In this document: positions 48,878 to 59,581 of the stretch, one piece after another
Numbering within the stretch: the first letter of the stretch is position 1
Layout: each line of letters begins with the position of its first letter
Translations under genes and position numbers: made by a program
Origin: Shinella kummerowiae
GTDB taxonomy: Bacteria > Pseudomonadota > Alphaproteobacteria > Rhizobiales > Rhizobiaceae
NCBI RefSeq assembly: GCF_009827055.1
Contig: NZ_WUMK01000003.1
Span: 434,001-498,000, forward strand
DNA length: 64,000 bases
Direction of reading: 5' to 3'
Notes under the pieces: generated by a model
The model's input: only the letters and a program-made list of their open reading frames with translations
Told to the model about the DNA's origin: nothing
Databases searched by the model: none

Positions 48878-50137
48878 CTATGCAACCGCGCCCTGAACCG
48901 TCTCCGAGGGCGGCGCATCCTGCAGATCGTGGCAGGCGATGACGCCGGCTGCGGCAAGGTTTTCTATGCGGGCATCGTCGAAACCCAGCACGTCGCGCAG
49001 GATGCCGCGCGTATCCTCGCCGAGAAGCGGCGGCGCCTTCGCACCCGCATTCACCTGCGCGGCAAGGCCGTGGGCCGGACGGATGAGGGCGACCGTGCCG
49101 AGTTCGGGATGCTCCAGATGCTGGACCACTCCACGTTCCGTCACACTGGGGCTTTTCAACGCCTCGGAGACGGACTTGACCTGGCCAGCCGGCACGCTCG
49201 CGGCAAGGCAGGCGGCAAGCCAGTGCGCGCAGGTCTCCTCGCGGACGATCTCGGCCAACAGGGGCAGCAACGCTTCGCGATGCACGGCACGCTGGTGGGA
49301 GGTGACGAACCGTGGGTCACGGGCAAGTTCCGGCCGCTTGATGACCTGCTCGCAGAAATCGACGAACATGCGGTCGTTGCCGACGGCAAGCGCGAACGTG
49401 CCATCGCTCGCGTCGAAAATCTGATAGGGCACGACGGTCGGATGCGCATTGCCGTAGCGCACGGGCTCGACGCCGGCATTCAGGTAACCCGTCCCGACAT
49501 TGATCAGGAGGTTCAGCGTGGCATCGAGCAGCGCGACGTCGATATATTGTCCCCGCCCGGTATCCCGGCGCTGGTAGAGGGCGGCCAGGATCGATTGGGT
49601 GGCGACCATTCCGGCGACGACATCCGTGAAGGCGACACCCAGCCGGTTCGGCGGACCGTCCACCTGGCCGGTAATGGACATCAGCCCGCTTTCGGCCTGC
49701 ATGATGAAGTCGTAGCCAGGACGGTCGCGTTCCGGGCCCGTCTGGCCGTAGCCGGAAATCGCGCAGTAGATGATGCCCGGATTGACTGCCTTGATATCCT
49801 CATAGCCGATGCCGAGGCGCTCCACCGTGCCAGCGCGAAAATTCTCGACGATCACATCGGCCTTGGCCGCGAGATCCAGCACGATCTGCCGACCCTCCGG
49901 TGCCTTGAGGTCGAGTGCGATGCTCTGCTTGCCGCGGTTTGTGCAGAGATAATAGGTACTCAGCCCCTTGAAGTTCGGGAAGGACCACGCGCGCGTGTCA
50001 TCGCCGCCCTTGATGTTTTCGATTTTCCAGACCTCGGCGCCGAGGTCCCCGAGGCTCATGGTCGTCCATGGTCCCGCGAGAACCCGCGTCAGGTCGAGCA
50101 CACGGATGCCCTCAAGCGGCAATGTCGATTCCGTCAT
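48878..50137 (-). CDS. Family III CoA-transferase (CaiB/BaiF)
   Basis: 419 residues. The family start [33 protein letters not shown], the segment [36 protein letters not shown] and the catalytic Asp in [17 protein letters not shown] are all present. It moves CoA between carboxylic acids, here probably to the imported acid or a pathway intermediate. The ATG at 50137 overlaps the ATPase stop (ATGA) and has GGAGG upstream, so transport and CoA activation are translationally linked. The longer open frame is not coding. Confidence 0.93.
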   Translation of the reverse strand: MTESTLPLEGIRVLDLTRVLAGPWTTMSLGDLGAEVWKIENIKGGDDTRAWSFPNFKGLSTYYLCTNRGKQSIALDLKAPEGRQIVLDLAAKADVIVENFRAGTVERLGIGYEDIKAVNPGIIYCAISGYGQTGPERDRPGYDFIMQAESGLMSITGQVDGPPNRLGVAFTDVVAGMVATQSILAALYQRRDTGRGQYIDVALLDATLNLLINVGTGYLNAGVEPVRYGNAHPTVVPYQIFDASDGTFALAVGNDRMFVDFCEQVIKRPELARDPRFVTSHQRAVHREALLPLLAEIVREETCAHWLAACLAASVPAGQVKSVSEALKSPSVTERGVVQHLEHPELGTVALIRPAHGLAAQVNAGAKAPPLLGEDTRGILRDVLGFDDARIENLAAAGVIACHDLQDAPPSETVQGAVA

Positions 50138-51164
50138 TCCATTCCTCCAGGCCCGCGTCGCTCGCGGGCCGACAAACCTGTCTCCATGGCATTCGGGAAG
50201 TGGCAGGCAACCGAATGGCCGTCTTCCCGCTCCGTCAGCGGTGGCTCCAGCTGCGCGCAGAGCGGCTGGGCGATGGGGCACCTCGTCCTGAAGCGGCACC
50301 CGGACGGCGGGTTGAGCGGGCTCGGCAGATCGCCCTTCAGGACGATGCGGGTGCGGCTGCGCTCAAGCGCAGGGTTTGCGAGCGGCACGGCGGACATCAG
50401 GGCCTGAGTGTAGGGATGAAGCGGCGCGCGGTAGAGCCGGTGTTTTTCGGCAATCTCGACGATCTTGCCGAGATACATCACCGCCACCCGGTTCGAAATG
50501 TGCTGCACGACCGAAAGGTCGTGCGCGATGAAGACATAGGCCGTACCGAAATCCCGCTGGATATCCTTCAGCAGGTTGAGCACGCCGGCCTGAACGGAGA
50601 CGTCAAGCGCGGACACCGGCTCGTCGAGCACCAGCAGGTCCGGTTTCAGCGCCAGCGCACGGGCAATCACCACGCGCTGCCGCTGGCCACCGGAGAGTTC
50701 GTGCGGATAGCGTTGCCCGTGTTGCGGATTGAGCCGGACGAGATCAAGCATCTCGGCAACCCGCTCCTTGCGCTGCATGGGCGAAAGATCGCTGATGCGC
50801 AGCGGCTCGGCAATGTTTTCCGCGATCCGCATGCGCGGATGCAGCGAGGCATAGGGATCCTGGAAGACCAGCTGAATCTTGCGGCGCAGCGCGCGCATCT
50901 CGGCCGGGTTCGCCTCGTTGATGTTGCGGCCACGAAACAGCGTCTCGCCGCTGGACGGCTCGATCAGCCGTAAAATGCAGCGGCCGAGCGTGGACTTGCC
51001 GCAGCCGGATTCCCCGACGAGACCGAGTGTCTCGCCCGGCTTCACGTCGAAGGAAACCTCGCTGACGGCATTGACCTGCGCGACCTCCCGTTCAAACAGC
51101 AGGCCACCGGTGACGGCGAAGCGCTTGGAGAGGCCACGGACGGACAGAATGGGTTCCGGTGACG

Positions 51165-51168
<4 letters not shown>
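50134..51168 (-). CDS. Dpp/Opp-type ABC importer ATPase (DppF-like)
   Basis: 344 residues. Walker [10 protein letters not shown], signature LSGGQRQR, Walker [13 protein letters not shown]. The C-terminal oligopeptide-type extension has clustered Cys ([16 protein letters not shown]). The N-terminal extension of the open frame is not coding; the ATG at 51168 overlaps the DppD-like stop. Works with the DppD-like ATPase as a heterodimer. Confidence 0.93.
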
Positions 51169-52159
<991 letters not shown>

Positions 52160-52163
<4 letters not shown>

Positions 52164-52996
52164 TTCGACTTCGGATCGAAATAGTCGTGCAAGCCGTCAC
52201 CAATGAAGTTGAAGCCCAGCACGATGGTGAGGATGGCAAGACCCGGACCGAGGGCGACCCACCAGGAATAGAACTGCGACGCGCCATCGGAGATCATCGA
52301 GCCCCATTCCGGTGACGGCGGTGTCGCGCCGAGGCCGATGAAGCTCAGGGAAGCTGCCAAAAGGATGACCTGGCCGAGATCCATCGTCGCGCTGATCAGG
52401 ACGGGCGTCCAACAGAGCGGCAGGATATGCTTGAAGAGAATGCGTGTCCTGCTGGCACCGGCGGCGATTGCCGCCTCGACATGCTCGCGCTCGCGGATTT
52501 CGAGAACCTGCGCGCGCATCAGGCGGGCGTAGACCGGCCACCAGACGATCACCATGGCGACCGTCGCATTTTCAAGTCCGGGACCGAGCGAAGCCGCAAC
52601 CGCCATGGCGAGAAGCATGGGGGGAAACGACAACGTGACATCCACCAGCCGCATGATCGACGCGCCGAGAAGACCGCCGGCATAGCCGGATATCGCGCCC
52701 AGCATGGCGCCGATTGCCACCGACAGCGTGACGACGATGACGGCGATCGGGATCGAATGTTGCGCGCCGTACAGGGTCCGACTGAACACGTCCCGGCCGA
52801 GCGCGTCGGTGCCGAGCCAGTGGCTCCAGCTCGGGGCCTGGAGCCTGCGCCCGACCATGTCGAGGGGCGCGTAGGGGCTCACCAGCGGGGCGAGCACTGT
52901 GACCGCCAACCAGAAGAGCACGATGGCGATGCCGATGGCGAGCGGAACCGACAACCAGGATGGCCGACGGAAGGTGGTGAGGGCTATTGCAGTCAT
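52160..52996 (-). CDS. Dpp/Opp-type ABC importer permease (DppC-like)
   Basis: 278 residues. TVLAPLVSPYAPLDMVGRRLQAPSWSHWLGTDALGRDVFSRTLYGAQHS is the DppC signature region, the coupling loop is EHVEAAIAAGASRTRILFKHILPLC and LSFIGLGATPPSPEWGSMISD follows. The ATG at 52996 comes five bases after the DppB-like stop, with GGGATGAG upstream; longer starts would lie inside that gene. Confidence 0.93.
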
Positions 52997-53000
52997 GATC

Positions 53001-54014
53001 TCATCCCAGACGCACGCGCGGATTGGCAATGACATAGGCGATGTCGGTGATGAGGTTCGTCAGGAGGAAGACGACGCCCCCCACGATCGTGACCCCGATG
53101 ATGGCGGGAAAATCAAGGCCGCGCGCCGCCTCGACCGCATAGGAGCCCATGCCGGGCCAGGAGAAGATCGTCTCCGTCAACACCGCGCCGGTGAGCAGGT
53201 AGGCGAAGGAATAGCCGATGACCGTCAATGTCGGCACGAGCGTGTTGCGCAACGCATGACCGATCACGACGCGAAGCTCGCCCGCACCCTTGGCCCGCGC
53301 CGTAAGGATGAATTCGCGGTCGAGGACTTCCAGCATGTTGGCGCGCACCAGCCGGGAGATGGTGCCGGCGACGGCCCAGCCGAGCACGAAGGCGGGCAGG
53401 ATGAGGTGCCACAGCGCATCGATGAAGAGTTTCACATTGCCGGCCAGCAACGTGTCGATGGTCATGAAACCGGTGATCGAAGCTGGTGGCGTTGCGCGCG
53501 GATCCAGCCGGCCGGGACCGGGCAGAACACCCCATTTGACCGAGAAGACATAGAGCAGCGCCAACCCCAGCCAGAAGACCGGTATCGACGAGCCGAACAG
53601 CGCGAAGAAGCGCGCTGCATGGTCGATGGCGGTGTTGCGGAAATAGGCAGCGAGCACGCCAAGTGTAATGCCGATCGTCGAACCGACGAGCATCGCCGCC
53701 AGCACCAGTTCCATCGTCGCCGGCAGACGAAAGAACACATCCTGCGCAACGGGCCGGCGCGTGATGAAGGATGTGCCCATGTCGCCGGTCAGGAGATTGC
53801 CGACATAGATCACGTAACGCTCCGGCAGGCTGCGATCGAGGCCCCAGCGCGCCTTTGCGGCGGCAACGGCTGCCGGATCGTTCATCTGACGGTCCGAGAC
53901 GATCGCCGTCAGCGGATCGCCCTTGGTGACCGTCGTGAGCAGGAAGGCGAGCGTCACGATGCCGAGGACCAGGAAGGGCATCGCGATCAGGCGCCGCAGT
54001 ATGTATCGTGTCAC
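53001..54014 (-). CDS. Dpp/Opp-type ABC importer permease (DppB-like)
   Basis: 337 residues. It starts TRYILRRLIAMPFLVLGIVTLAFLL. The periplasmic loop KARWGLDRSLPERYVIYVGNLLTGDMGTSFITRRPV is typical of DppB, and the coupling loop carries ILTARAKGAGELRVVIGHALRNTLVP. First gene of the operon and divergent from the IclR gene. No binding protein lies in this operon; the one at 61799 is the likely partner. Confidence 0.93.
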   Translation of the reverse strand: MTRYILRRLIAMPFLVLGIVTLAFLLTTVTKGDPLTAIVSDRQMNDPAAVAAAKARWGLDRSLPERYVIYVGNLLTGDMGTSFITRRPVAQDVFFRLPATMELVLAAMLVGSTIGITLGVLAAYFRNTAIDHAARFFALFGSSIPVFWLGLALLYVFSVKWGVLPGPGRLDPRATPPASITGFMTIDTLLAGNVKLFIDALWHLILPAFVLGWAVAGTISRLVRANMLEVLDREFILTARAKGAGELRVVIGHALRNTLVPTLTVIGYSFAYLLTGAVLTETIFSWPGMGSYAVEAARGLDFPAIIGVTIVGGVVFLLTNLITDIAYVIANPRVRLG

Positions 54015-54127
54015 AAATCGCGTCCTTTAGTCCGTGTGCCACCCGTGTCGGCCGGGAAGATCGATATAGGCATTATTGACAAGAGGCAGCGTCGACGTCA
54101 ACATAAATGAAATTATATTCCAATTAC

Positions 54128-54159
54128 GAGATGTCGACGGATCCCGACGTCGACATCTC
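54128..54159. promoter_or_regulatory. Perfect 12-bp inverted repeat before the IclR gene
   Basis: GAGATGTCGACG (54128-54139) and CGTCGACATCTC (54148-54159) flank eight bases. It ends 20 bases before the IclR ATG, and a third GTCGACG sits at 54091-54097. TTGACA at 54076-54081 may be a -35 box for the IclR gene; on the other strand TATAAT (54118-54113) may be a -10 for the importer operon. An autoregulatory operator or a leader hairpin both fit. Confidence 0.5.
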
Positions 54160-54179
54160 GCCGGAAGGAAAGGCAGCAA

Positions 54180-55037
54180 ATGCGCAAGAGGACCAAACCG
54201 GCAGACGGGAGCGAGGGTGCGGAGGTCGGCAATTCGGCGGCATCGCTGACCCGCGGGCTTGAAATCCTGCGCGCGTTTACGGCCGACGACGCCACGCTCG
54301 GCAACCAGGACCTCATCGAGCGCACTGGATTGCCGAAGGCGACCGTCTCACGCCTGACCTCGACGCTGGTCGGTCTCGGTTATCTCCATTACGACGAGAT
54401 GCTTGGCCGCTACAGCATCGGTCCCGCGACGGTTTCGCTCGGCTATTCGGCGTTGAGCTCCAGTGCCGTCATCCATATGGTGCGCCCCCTGATGCAGGAG
54501 CTGGCGGACCAGACCGGCGCCGCCGTCGCCCTCGGCACGCGCGACGGGCTGGAAATGGTCTATCTCGCCAATTGCCGCTCGATGAGCCCGGTTTCGCTCA
54601 GGTTGAATGTCGGCTCGCGCCTGCCGATCTACCGCACGGCCATGGGCCTCGCCTATCTCGTGGAAATGAAGCCGGAGATCCGCCAGTCGGTGGTCGAACA
54701 GCTCGTCGCGGCCGAGCCGGACAAGGCTGCCGACCTCGAACGCCTGGTCGAGAATGCCATCGAGGATCACCGGCGCGACGGCTTCATCAGCGCGTTCGGC
54801 AGCTGGCACAGCTACATCAACGCCGTCGGCGTCGCCTTCCGTCCGACGGACGGCTCGCCGCTCGTCGCCCTCACCTGCGGCGGTATCGTCGATATCCTGT
54901 CGCGCAACCATTGCCGCGAGATCGTCGGCCCGGATCTCGTCCGGTTGACCCGCCGCCTTCGCGCGCGGCTCGCCGGAGAGCCGGATACGCCCCCGACATC
55001 GCCACGCCCGCCCACCTGGAAAACCTCGGCCGAATAG
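54180..55037 (+). CDS. IclR-family transcriptional regulator
   Basis: 285 residues. The N-terminal winged helix (SLTRGLEILRAFTADDATLGNQDLIERTGLPKATVSRLTSTLVGLGYL) is followed by the IclR effector domain (VRPLMQELADQTGAAVALGTRDGLEMVYLANC, RLPIYRTAMGLAYL). GGAAGGAAAGG precedes the ATG. It is divergent from the importer/CoA operon and 23 bases upstream of the lipoyl-hydrolase gene. It is the only regulator in the catabolic island within the window and so the likely controller of its divergent promoters. Confidence 0.94.
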   Translation: MRKRTKPADGSEGAEVGNSAASLTRGLEILRAFTADDATLGNQDLIERTGLPKATVSRLTSTLVGLGYLHYDEMLGRYSIGPATVSLGYSALSSSAVIHMVRPLMQELADQTGAAVALGTRDGLEMVYLANCRSMSPVSLRLNVGSRLPIYRTAMGLAYLVEMKPEIRQSVVEQLVAAEPDKAADLERLVENAIEDHRRDGFISAFGSWHSYINAVGVAFRPTDGSPLVALTCGGIVDILSRNHCREIVGPDLVRLTRRLRARLAGEPDTPPTSPRPPTWKTSAE

Positions 55038-55060
55038 GCAAAAGCCTGCAAGGATCTCCC

Positions 55061-56353
55061 ATGCCCATCCATGTCGTCTATCCGAAGGTCAGCCTCGAAC
55101 TCTCGAGCGGCCGCATCGCCCGCTGGCTCGTCGCCGAGGGCGAAACCGTCCGGCAGGGACAAGTGCTGTTCGAAATCGACAACGACAAGGCTGCCGTCGA
55201 AGTCGAATCACCGGCCACCGGCATCATCCGCGAGCTGACCGGCAGCGAGATCGAGGTCGAGGTCGGCGGCAATGTGGCGCGCATCTACGCCGACGGAGAG
55301 CCGCACGGCGACGACAAGGTTGCAGCCGTCGAGACGCCCGCCGCCGAGGTGAAGGCGACGCCTGTCGTTCCAGCGGCGGAGCGGCAGAACGGTCGGCGCC
55401 AGCACCCGAACCCCACCCCCCTCGCCCGGCGTATCGCCAGGGAACACGGCATCCTGCTGGACGGGCTTCACGGCACCGGTCCGGGTGGTCGCGTTCAGAA
55501 GACGGATGTCATCGCGAAGATCGGCAAGGCCGGGCATGTACGGTCGATGGCGGTCGAGAGCATCGTTCTCCAAGCGCCGCGTGACGCAAGCCGAGCGCCG
55601 CTCAACGCCGCCTGGCTGCGCAGGGGCCAAGGTCTTCCCGTCGTCTTCCTCCACGGCTTCAGCGCGGACCTCAACAATTGGCGCGGCATGCTTGCCGGCG
55701 CGCGCGGGGACTGGCCGGCATTGGCGCTCGACCTTCCGGCGCATGGCCGTTCGCCGCGCAACGTGCCCGAAGACCTCGAGCGGATGGCGGATCATGTCGA
55801 AGCGACGCTTGCCGCCGAACAGGTTGGGCCGCTGGTGCTAGCGGGCCATTCCTTCGGTGGCGCCCTCGCGGCGCGGCTGGCGAGCCGCGGCCAGCTGGAT
55901 ATCCGCGGGCTCTGCCTCTTTGCACCGGCCGGCCTCGGTCCCGAGATCAACGGCGCCTTTGTCGATGGGGTCTTGCGTGCGCGGCGAAGCGAGAGCCTCA
56001 GGCCCTGGCTCGAGCTGCTGGCCCACAACCCCGCCACCATCTCGCCAGCCTTCCTGCAGGCCGTCGTGCAGCAGCGTGGTGACGAGGGCCTGACGGCAGC
56101 GATGCGCGCCTTTGCCGAACGGTTCTTGCCGGACGGCACGCAGGTGGCGTCGATCCGCAGTGACCTCGCCCGCCTGCCCTGTCCGGTACGCGTCGTCTTC
56201 GGCCGGCAGGACCGCATCCTGCCGTTCGCTGCGACCGCCGGCCTGCCCGGCAATGTCGGCCTGCATGCCGTCGACAATTGTGGTCACATGCCGCATCTCG
56301 AATATCCGGCGCTCGCGATGACCATTCTCGACGAAGTGAGGCGAAGCAGCTGA
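55061..56353 (+). CDS. Lipoyl - E3-binding - alpha/beta-hydrolase protein (AcoC-like E2 substitute)
   Basis: 430 residues in three parts. A lipoyl domain (1-80) has the acceptor Lys43 in EIDNDKAAVEVESP. A peripheral-subunit-binding domain is at about 116-154 (TPLARRIAREHGI..GTGPGGRVQKTDV). An alpha/beta-hydrolase spans about 165-430, with Ser264 in GHSFGG, an acid in FGRQDRILPF and His in CGHMPHLEYP. The usual acyltransferase domain of E2 proteins is absent. This plan matches AcoC proteins of acetoin dehydrogenase complexes. The ATG at 55061 has AAGGA upstream. Its partner E1 is probably the fused protein at 59582. Cytosolic. Confidence 0.88.
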   Translation: MPIHVVYPKVSLELSSGRIARWLVAEGETVRQGQVLFEIDNDKAAVEVESPATGIIRELTGSEIEVEVGGNVARIYADGEPHGDDKVAAVETPAAEVKATPVVPAAERQNGRRQHPNPTPLARRIAREHGILLDGLHGTGPGGRVQKTDVIAKIGKAGHVRSMAVESIVLQAPRDASRAPLNAAWLRRGQGLPVVFLHGFSADLNNWRGMLAGARGDWPALALDLPAHGRSPRNVPEDLERMADHVEATLAAEQVGPLVLAGHSFGGALAARLASRGQLDIRGLCLFAPAGLGPEINGAFVDGVLRARRSESLRPWLELLAHNPATISPAFLQAVVQQRGDEGLTAAMRAFAERFLPDGTQVASIRSDLARLPCPVRVVFGRQDRILPFAATAGLPGNVGLHAVDNCGHMPHLEYPALAMTILDEVRRSS

Positions 56354-56356
56354 GGA

Positions 56357-57004
56357 TCAGCGCGGCGCCTGCTGGCCGTAGGTGCCGTAGCGGGCGCGCA
56401 CCTCCACCAGCTCTTCCGGCGTCAACAGCACCGGCTGGCCGACAGATCGGGCGAGCACGTACTGGCGTGCCAGCATTTCCAGTTTTTCCGCACGCGCAAG
56501 CGCTGTGACGATATCGGGACCGATCGTCACGACGCCATGATTGGCCATCAGGCAGGCGGAATAGGTTGTGCCCATGGCGGCGACGACCGTTTCCGACAGC
56601 GCATCGCTGCCGAAACAGGCATAGTCGGCGCAAGGAATCTCGCCGCCGCCGAAGCCTGCGACCATATAATGGAACAGCGGGATGGGCTGGCGCAGCGCCG
56701 CCAGGGCGACACAATGGTCGGGATGGGCGTGCACGACGGCGCCCGCCGTCGTCGTCGCATAGAGCCGTGCGTGGATTGCCCATTCCGAAGACGGGCGCCA
56801 GTCGCCCACCCAATGGCCCGCGAGATCCATCGCGACGATCTGCTCCGGCGACAGCACATCCGGCGCGATGCCCGTGGGCGTGATCAGCACGCCCGCGCCA
56901 TGCCTGACGCTGAAATTACCCACCGTGCCGCTGTTGAGGCCGATGGCCACCGAGCGCCGGCTGGCCTCGACCAACGCCTCTCTTGCCGTTAATTCGTCCG
57001 TCAT
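56357..57004 (-). CDS. Class II aldolase/adducin-family protein (OtnC-like)
   Basis: 215 residues. Metal-binding His occur in VVHAHPDHC and LMANHGVV; a catalytic acid is in PSSEWAIHARLY, and ITPTGIAPDVL closes the phosphate site. The family includes fuculose-phosphate aldolase, ribulose-phosphate epimerases and 3-oxo-tetronate-4-phosphate decarboxylase (OtnC). Placement directly behind an OtnK-type kinase favours the last. Two adjacent ATGs exist (57007, 57004); GGAGG is five bases from the second, which is preferred. Confidence 0.85.
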   Translation of the reverse strand: MTDELTAREALVEASRRSVAIGLNSGTVGNFSVRHGAGVLITPTGIAPDVLSPEQIVAMDLAGHWVGDWRPSSEWAIHARLYATTTAGAVVHAHPDHCVALAALRQPIPLFHYMVAGFGGGEIPCADYACFGSDALSETVVAAMGTTYSACLMANHGVVTIGPDIVTALARAEKLEMLARQYVLARSVGQPVLLTPEELVEVRARYGTYGQQAPR

Positions 57005-57013
57005 CATCCCCTC

Positions 57014-58270
57014 CTATAAATCCATCGCCTCGATTGCCCGCAACAGGATATCGTCGGCGCCCAGTTTTCCCGGCTTGAGATACAGCGAGAGCGGAACCGC
57101 TCCGGACGACACGCAGAATCCGGTCCCGAGCCTGCCTTCCGGCAAGGCGCGGACGGCCGTGATGCCGAGCGCATCGACGACCGCTCCGGAGGTCTCGCCG
57201 CCGGCGACGACGAACCGGCGCACGCCGCGATCACGCAGCCCCTTTGCGATGGCACCAAGGATGCGTTCGGCGCGCCGTGCTGCCGCAATCGGGCCGAACG
57301 CCGCCTGTACCGCCGCCACTTCCTGCGGGCCGGCGGCCGTGGAGATGGCAAAGGGCCGTTCGCCGATCCGCCCATCGGCCCAGTCGAGCGCGTGGGAAAC
57401 CAGCCCCTCCTCCCCCGCCGGGTCCGTGAGATCCAGCTTCAGCACGGGAAAATATTCCGAAAAGGCGGCAAGCTGCGCCAGCACGACCGGGCCGACGCTG
57501 CCGGCGAGAACCGCAGCAGGACCTTCCACATGTTGTGGCCACGCAACTTTCTCCGACGCTTCGGCGCGCCCGAGACAGGTCGCGTAGGCGATGACCAACG
57601 GATCGCTCGCAACGACGACGCAAGGCATAGCCGCGGCGATGGACGCGGACACCACGACGTCACCGTCATCCGTCGTATCGAGAAGCACATGGCCAGCACC
57701 TTCGCTGGCGAACGCCTCGATAGCAGAGATGGCTGCCTCTGGCCCCTTCAGGAGGGTCGCATGGTTGAGAAGGGCGATCCGGTGCGGCGTCTGGCGTCCG
57801 AGGAAACGAACGAGATCGGGATCGGACATGGGTGTCAGCGGGTCGAACCGCTTGATCGACTCGGAAACGAGGCGGCCACGGTAGAACATGTAGCCTTGAT
57901 GCACCGTCGTGCCGAAGCGCGGGAAGCCTGCGCTCATCAACACCGGGCGCATGCCTGCGCGATCGGCAAGATAGTCGGCGGCGGGCCCGATGTTGCCGTC
58001 TTCCGTGGAATCGAACGAGGCGCAGGCCTTGTAGGCCAGGCGCTTGCAGCCAGCCCGGGCGAAGGCGTCGGCAAAGCGCGCGAGCTGGTCGAGCGCCTCC
58101 GCCACGGGCACGGTGCGGGTGCGCGTGCCGGCAATCACCACCGCGGATGGTGGGATATCCGCCCCGGGATCGAACAGAACGGGACAGTGCACGCCCGCGC
58201 TTTCGAGATAGCCGGCGACCATCAAGGCGCCGGTAAAGTCGTCCGCGACGATTCCAAGGGCTCGCTGCAT
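57014..58270 (-). CDS. Four-carbon acid sugar kinase (OtnK/DUF1537 family)
   Basis: 418 residues. The N-terminal domain has the diagnostic IVADDFTGA. The C-terminal ATP-binding domain contains GVRRFVVAGGETSGAVVDALGI and VPLSLYLKPGKLGADD. Members phosphorylate 3-oxo-tetronates (from threonate/erythronate) at O4. The ATG at 58270 has AGGA upstream; longer open frame lies within the acyl-CoA dehydrogenase gene. The OtnC-like gene follows after six bases. The dehydrogenase and isomerase normally found with this pair are not in the window. Confidence 0.88.
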   Translation of the reverse strand: MQRALGIVADDFTGALMVAGYLESAGVHCPVLFDPGADIPPSAVVIAGTRTRTVPVAEALDQLARFADAFARAGCKRLAYKACASFDSTEDGNIGPAADYLADRAGMRPVLMSAGFPRFGTTVHQGYMFYRGRLVSESIKRFDPLTPMSDPDLVRFLGRQTPHRIALLNHATLLKGPEAAISAIEAFASEGAGHVLLDTTDDGDVVVSASIAAAMPCVVVASDPLVIAYATCLGRAEASEKVAWPQHVEGPAAVLAGSVGPVVLAQLAAFSEYFPVLKLDLTDPAGEEGLVSHALDWADGRIGERPFAISTAAGPQEVAAVQAAFGPIAAARRAERILGAIAKGLRDRGVRRFVVAGGETSGAVVDALGITAVRALPEGRLGTGFCVSSGAVPLSLYLKPGKLGADDILLRAIEAMDL

Positions 58271-58280
58271 CGATCCTGCC

Positions 58281-59420
58281 TCAGGCGTTGAGCATTTCGC
58301 GTGCGATGATGATCTGCTGGATCTGCGATGTGCCCTCGTAGAGCCGGAACAGCCGCACGTCACGGTAGAAGCGCTCCACCGCATAATCCTGCATGTAGCC
58401 GGCGCCGCCATGGATCTGCACCGCCCGGTCGGCGACACGGCCCACCATTTCCGAACAGAACAGTTTGGCGCTCGCCGCCTGCTGGACGACGCGCTCGCCC
58501 CTGTCGAACTGACGGGCGGCCTCCAGCACCATGGCGCGCCCGGCAAAGGTCTCGGTCGAACTGTCGGCAAGCATGGCCTGGATGAGCTGGTGTTCCGCAA
58601 TGGGTTTGCCGAACTGGACACGCTCGCGCGCAAATCGCACGGCCTCGTCGCAGAGCCGCTCTGCGGCACCGACGCAGACGGCCGAGATATGCAGGCGACC
58701 GCGATTGAGCACCTTCATCGCCGTCTTGAAGCCCAGGCCCTCCGTACCGCCGATCACGCTCTCGGCTGCAATCCGGCAATTGTCGAAAATGACGTCGCAG
58801 GTCCGGGTGCCGCGCTGCCCCATCTTCCGGTCAATGGGGCCCAGACTGAGGCCGGGACTGTCTTTCGGCACGAGGAAGGCGCTCACGCCTGCGGACCCGG
58901 GGCCGCCGGTGCGCGCCATGACGGTGAAGACGTCGGCCACCGGAGCGTTGGTGATGTAGCGCTTGGTGCCGTTGAGCACATAGTGGTCGCCATCCCGCCG
59001 TGCCGTGGTTTTCACGGATCCCGCGTCAGAGCCGACATCCGGCTCGGTCAATGCGAAGGAGCCGATGACTTCTCCCGTCGCCATGCGCGGCAGCCAATAG
59101 CGCCTCTGCGCCTCCGTGCCGTCGACGATGATGCCCTGCGACCCGATGCCGTTGTTGGTGCCGATCACGGAGCGGAAGGCCGGGGAGGCATAACCAAGCT
59201 CGAAGGCGACGAGCACCTCCTCCTCCATCGTCAGGCCGAGCCCGCCAAAATCTTCCGGTATGGACATGCCGAAGAGGCCGAGCCCGCGCATGTCCTCGAT
59301 GATTTCCGCAGGCACGGCGTTCTCGTCTTCGACACGCGCCTCCGCCGGCAGCAGGCGTTCGCGCACGAACCGGCGCACCACCTCAACCAGGGCGTTCAGC
59401 ACTTCGGCGTCCCGGATCAT
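58281..59420 (-). CDS. Acyl-CoA dehydrogenase
   Basis: 379 residues, the usual length. FAD contacts appear in FALTEPDVGSDAGS and YITNAPVADVFTVMA. The C-terminal signature includes FGKPIAEHQLIQ, QIHGGAGYMQDYAVERFYRDVRLFRLYEGTSQIQ, where the base-bearing region (YEGTSQ) is intact. It would introduce a double bond into an acyl-CoA, giving a substrate for the hydratase fusion at 46900. The ATG at 59420 has GAGGAAG upstream; the longer frame runs into the palindromic control region. It leads the OtnK/OtnC genes in one short operon. Confidence 0.93.
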   Translation of the reverse strand: MIRDAEVLNALVEVVRRFVRERLLPAEARVEDENAVPAEIIEDMRGLGLFGMSIPEDFGGLGLTMEEEVLVAFELGYASPAFRSVIGTNNGIGSQGIIVDGTEAQRRYWLPRMATGEVIGSFALTEPDVGSDAGSVKTTARRDGDHYVLNGTKRYITNAPVADVFTVMARTGGPGSAGVSAFLVPKDSPGLSLGPIDRKMGQRGTRTCDVIFDNCRIAAESVIGGTEGLGFKTAMKVLNRGRLHISAVCVGAAERLCDEAVRFARERVQFGKPIAEHQLIQAMLADSSTETFAGRAMVLEAARQFDRGERVVQQAASAKLFCSEMVGRVADRAVQIHGGAGYMQDYAVERFYRDVRLFRLYEGTSQIQQIIIAREMLNA

Positions 59421-59451
59421 CGCAATTCTTCCTCTTTGGCGGCTCACGAAA

Positions 59452-59504
59452 ATTTCTGTTGCATCCAAAGGCTGGCACAGCTTAGTGTGCCATTCAACAG
59501 AAAT
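59452..59504. promoter_or_regulatory. Nested palindromes in the divergent promoter
   Basis: TGGCACA (59473-59479) and TGTGCCA (59486-59492) form a 20-bp dyad. It lies inside a wider perfect repeat, ATTTCTGTTG (59452-59461) and CAACAGAAAT (59495-59504). Both lie between the acyl-CoA dehydrogenase and E1 genes. A single TGTGCCA is also found at 54035-54041 before the importer operon. Likely operator for a shared regulator such as the IclR protein. Confidence 0.55.
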
Positions 59505-59581
59505 CGGAATTTATTTCCATAAACGAAAATCGGCGCCCAGCACCAGCGACGCGGCTCCTTCCTGTGAACCCGAGGATACGA

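Noticed and set aside
59473-59488. TGGCAC resembling a sigma-54 -24 element
   Set aside because: The required TGC at -12 spacing is missing; the bases belong to a symmetric operator-like repeat.
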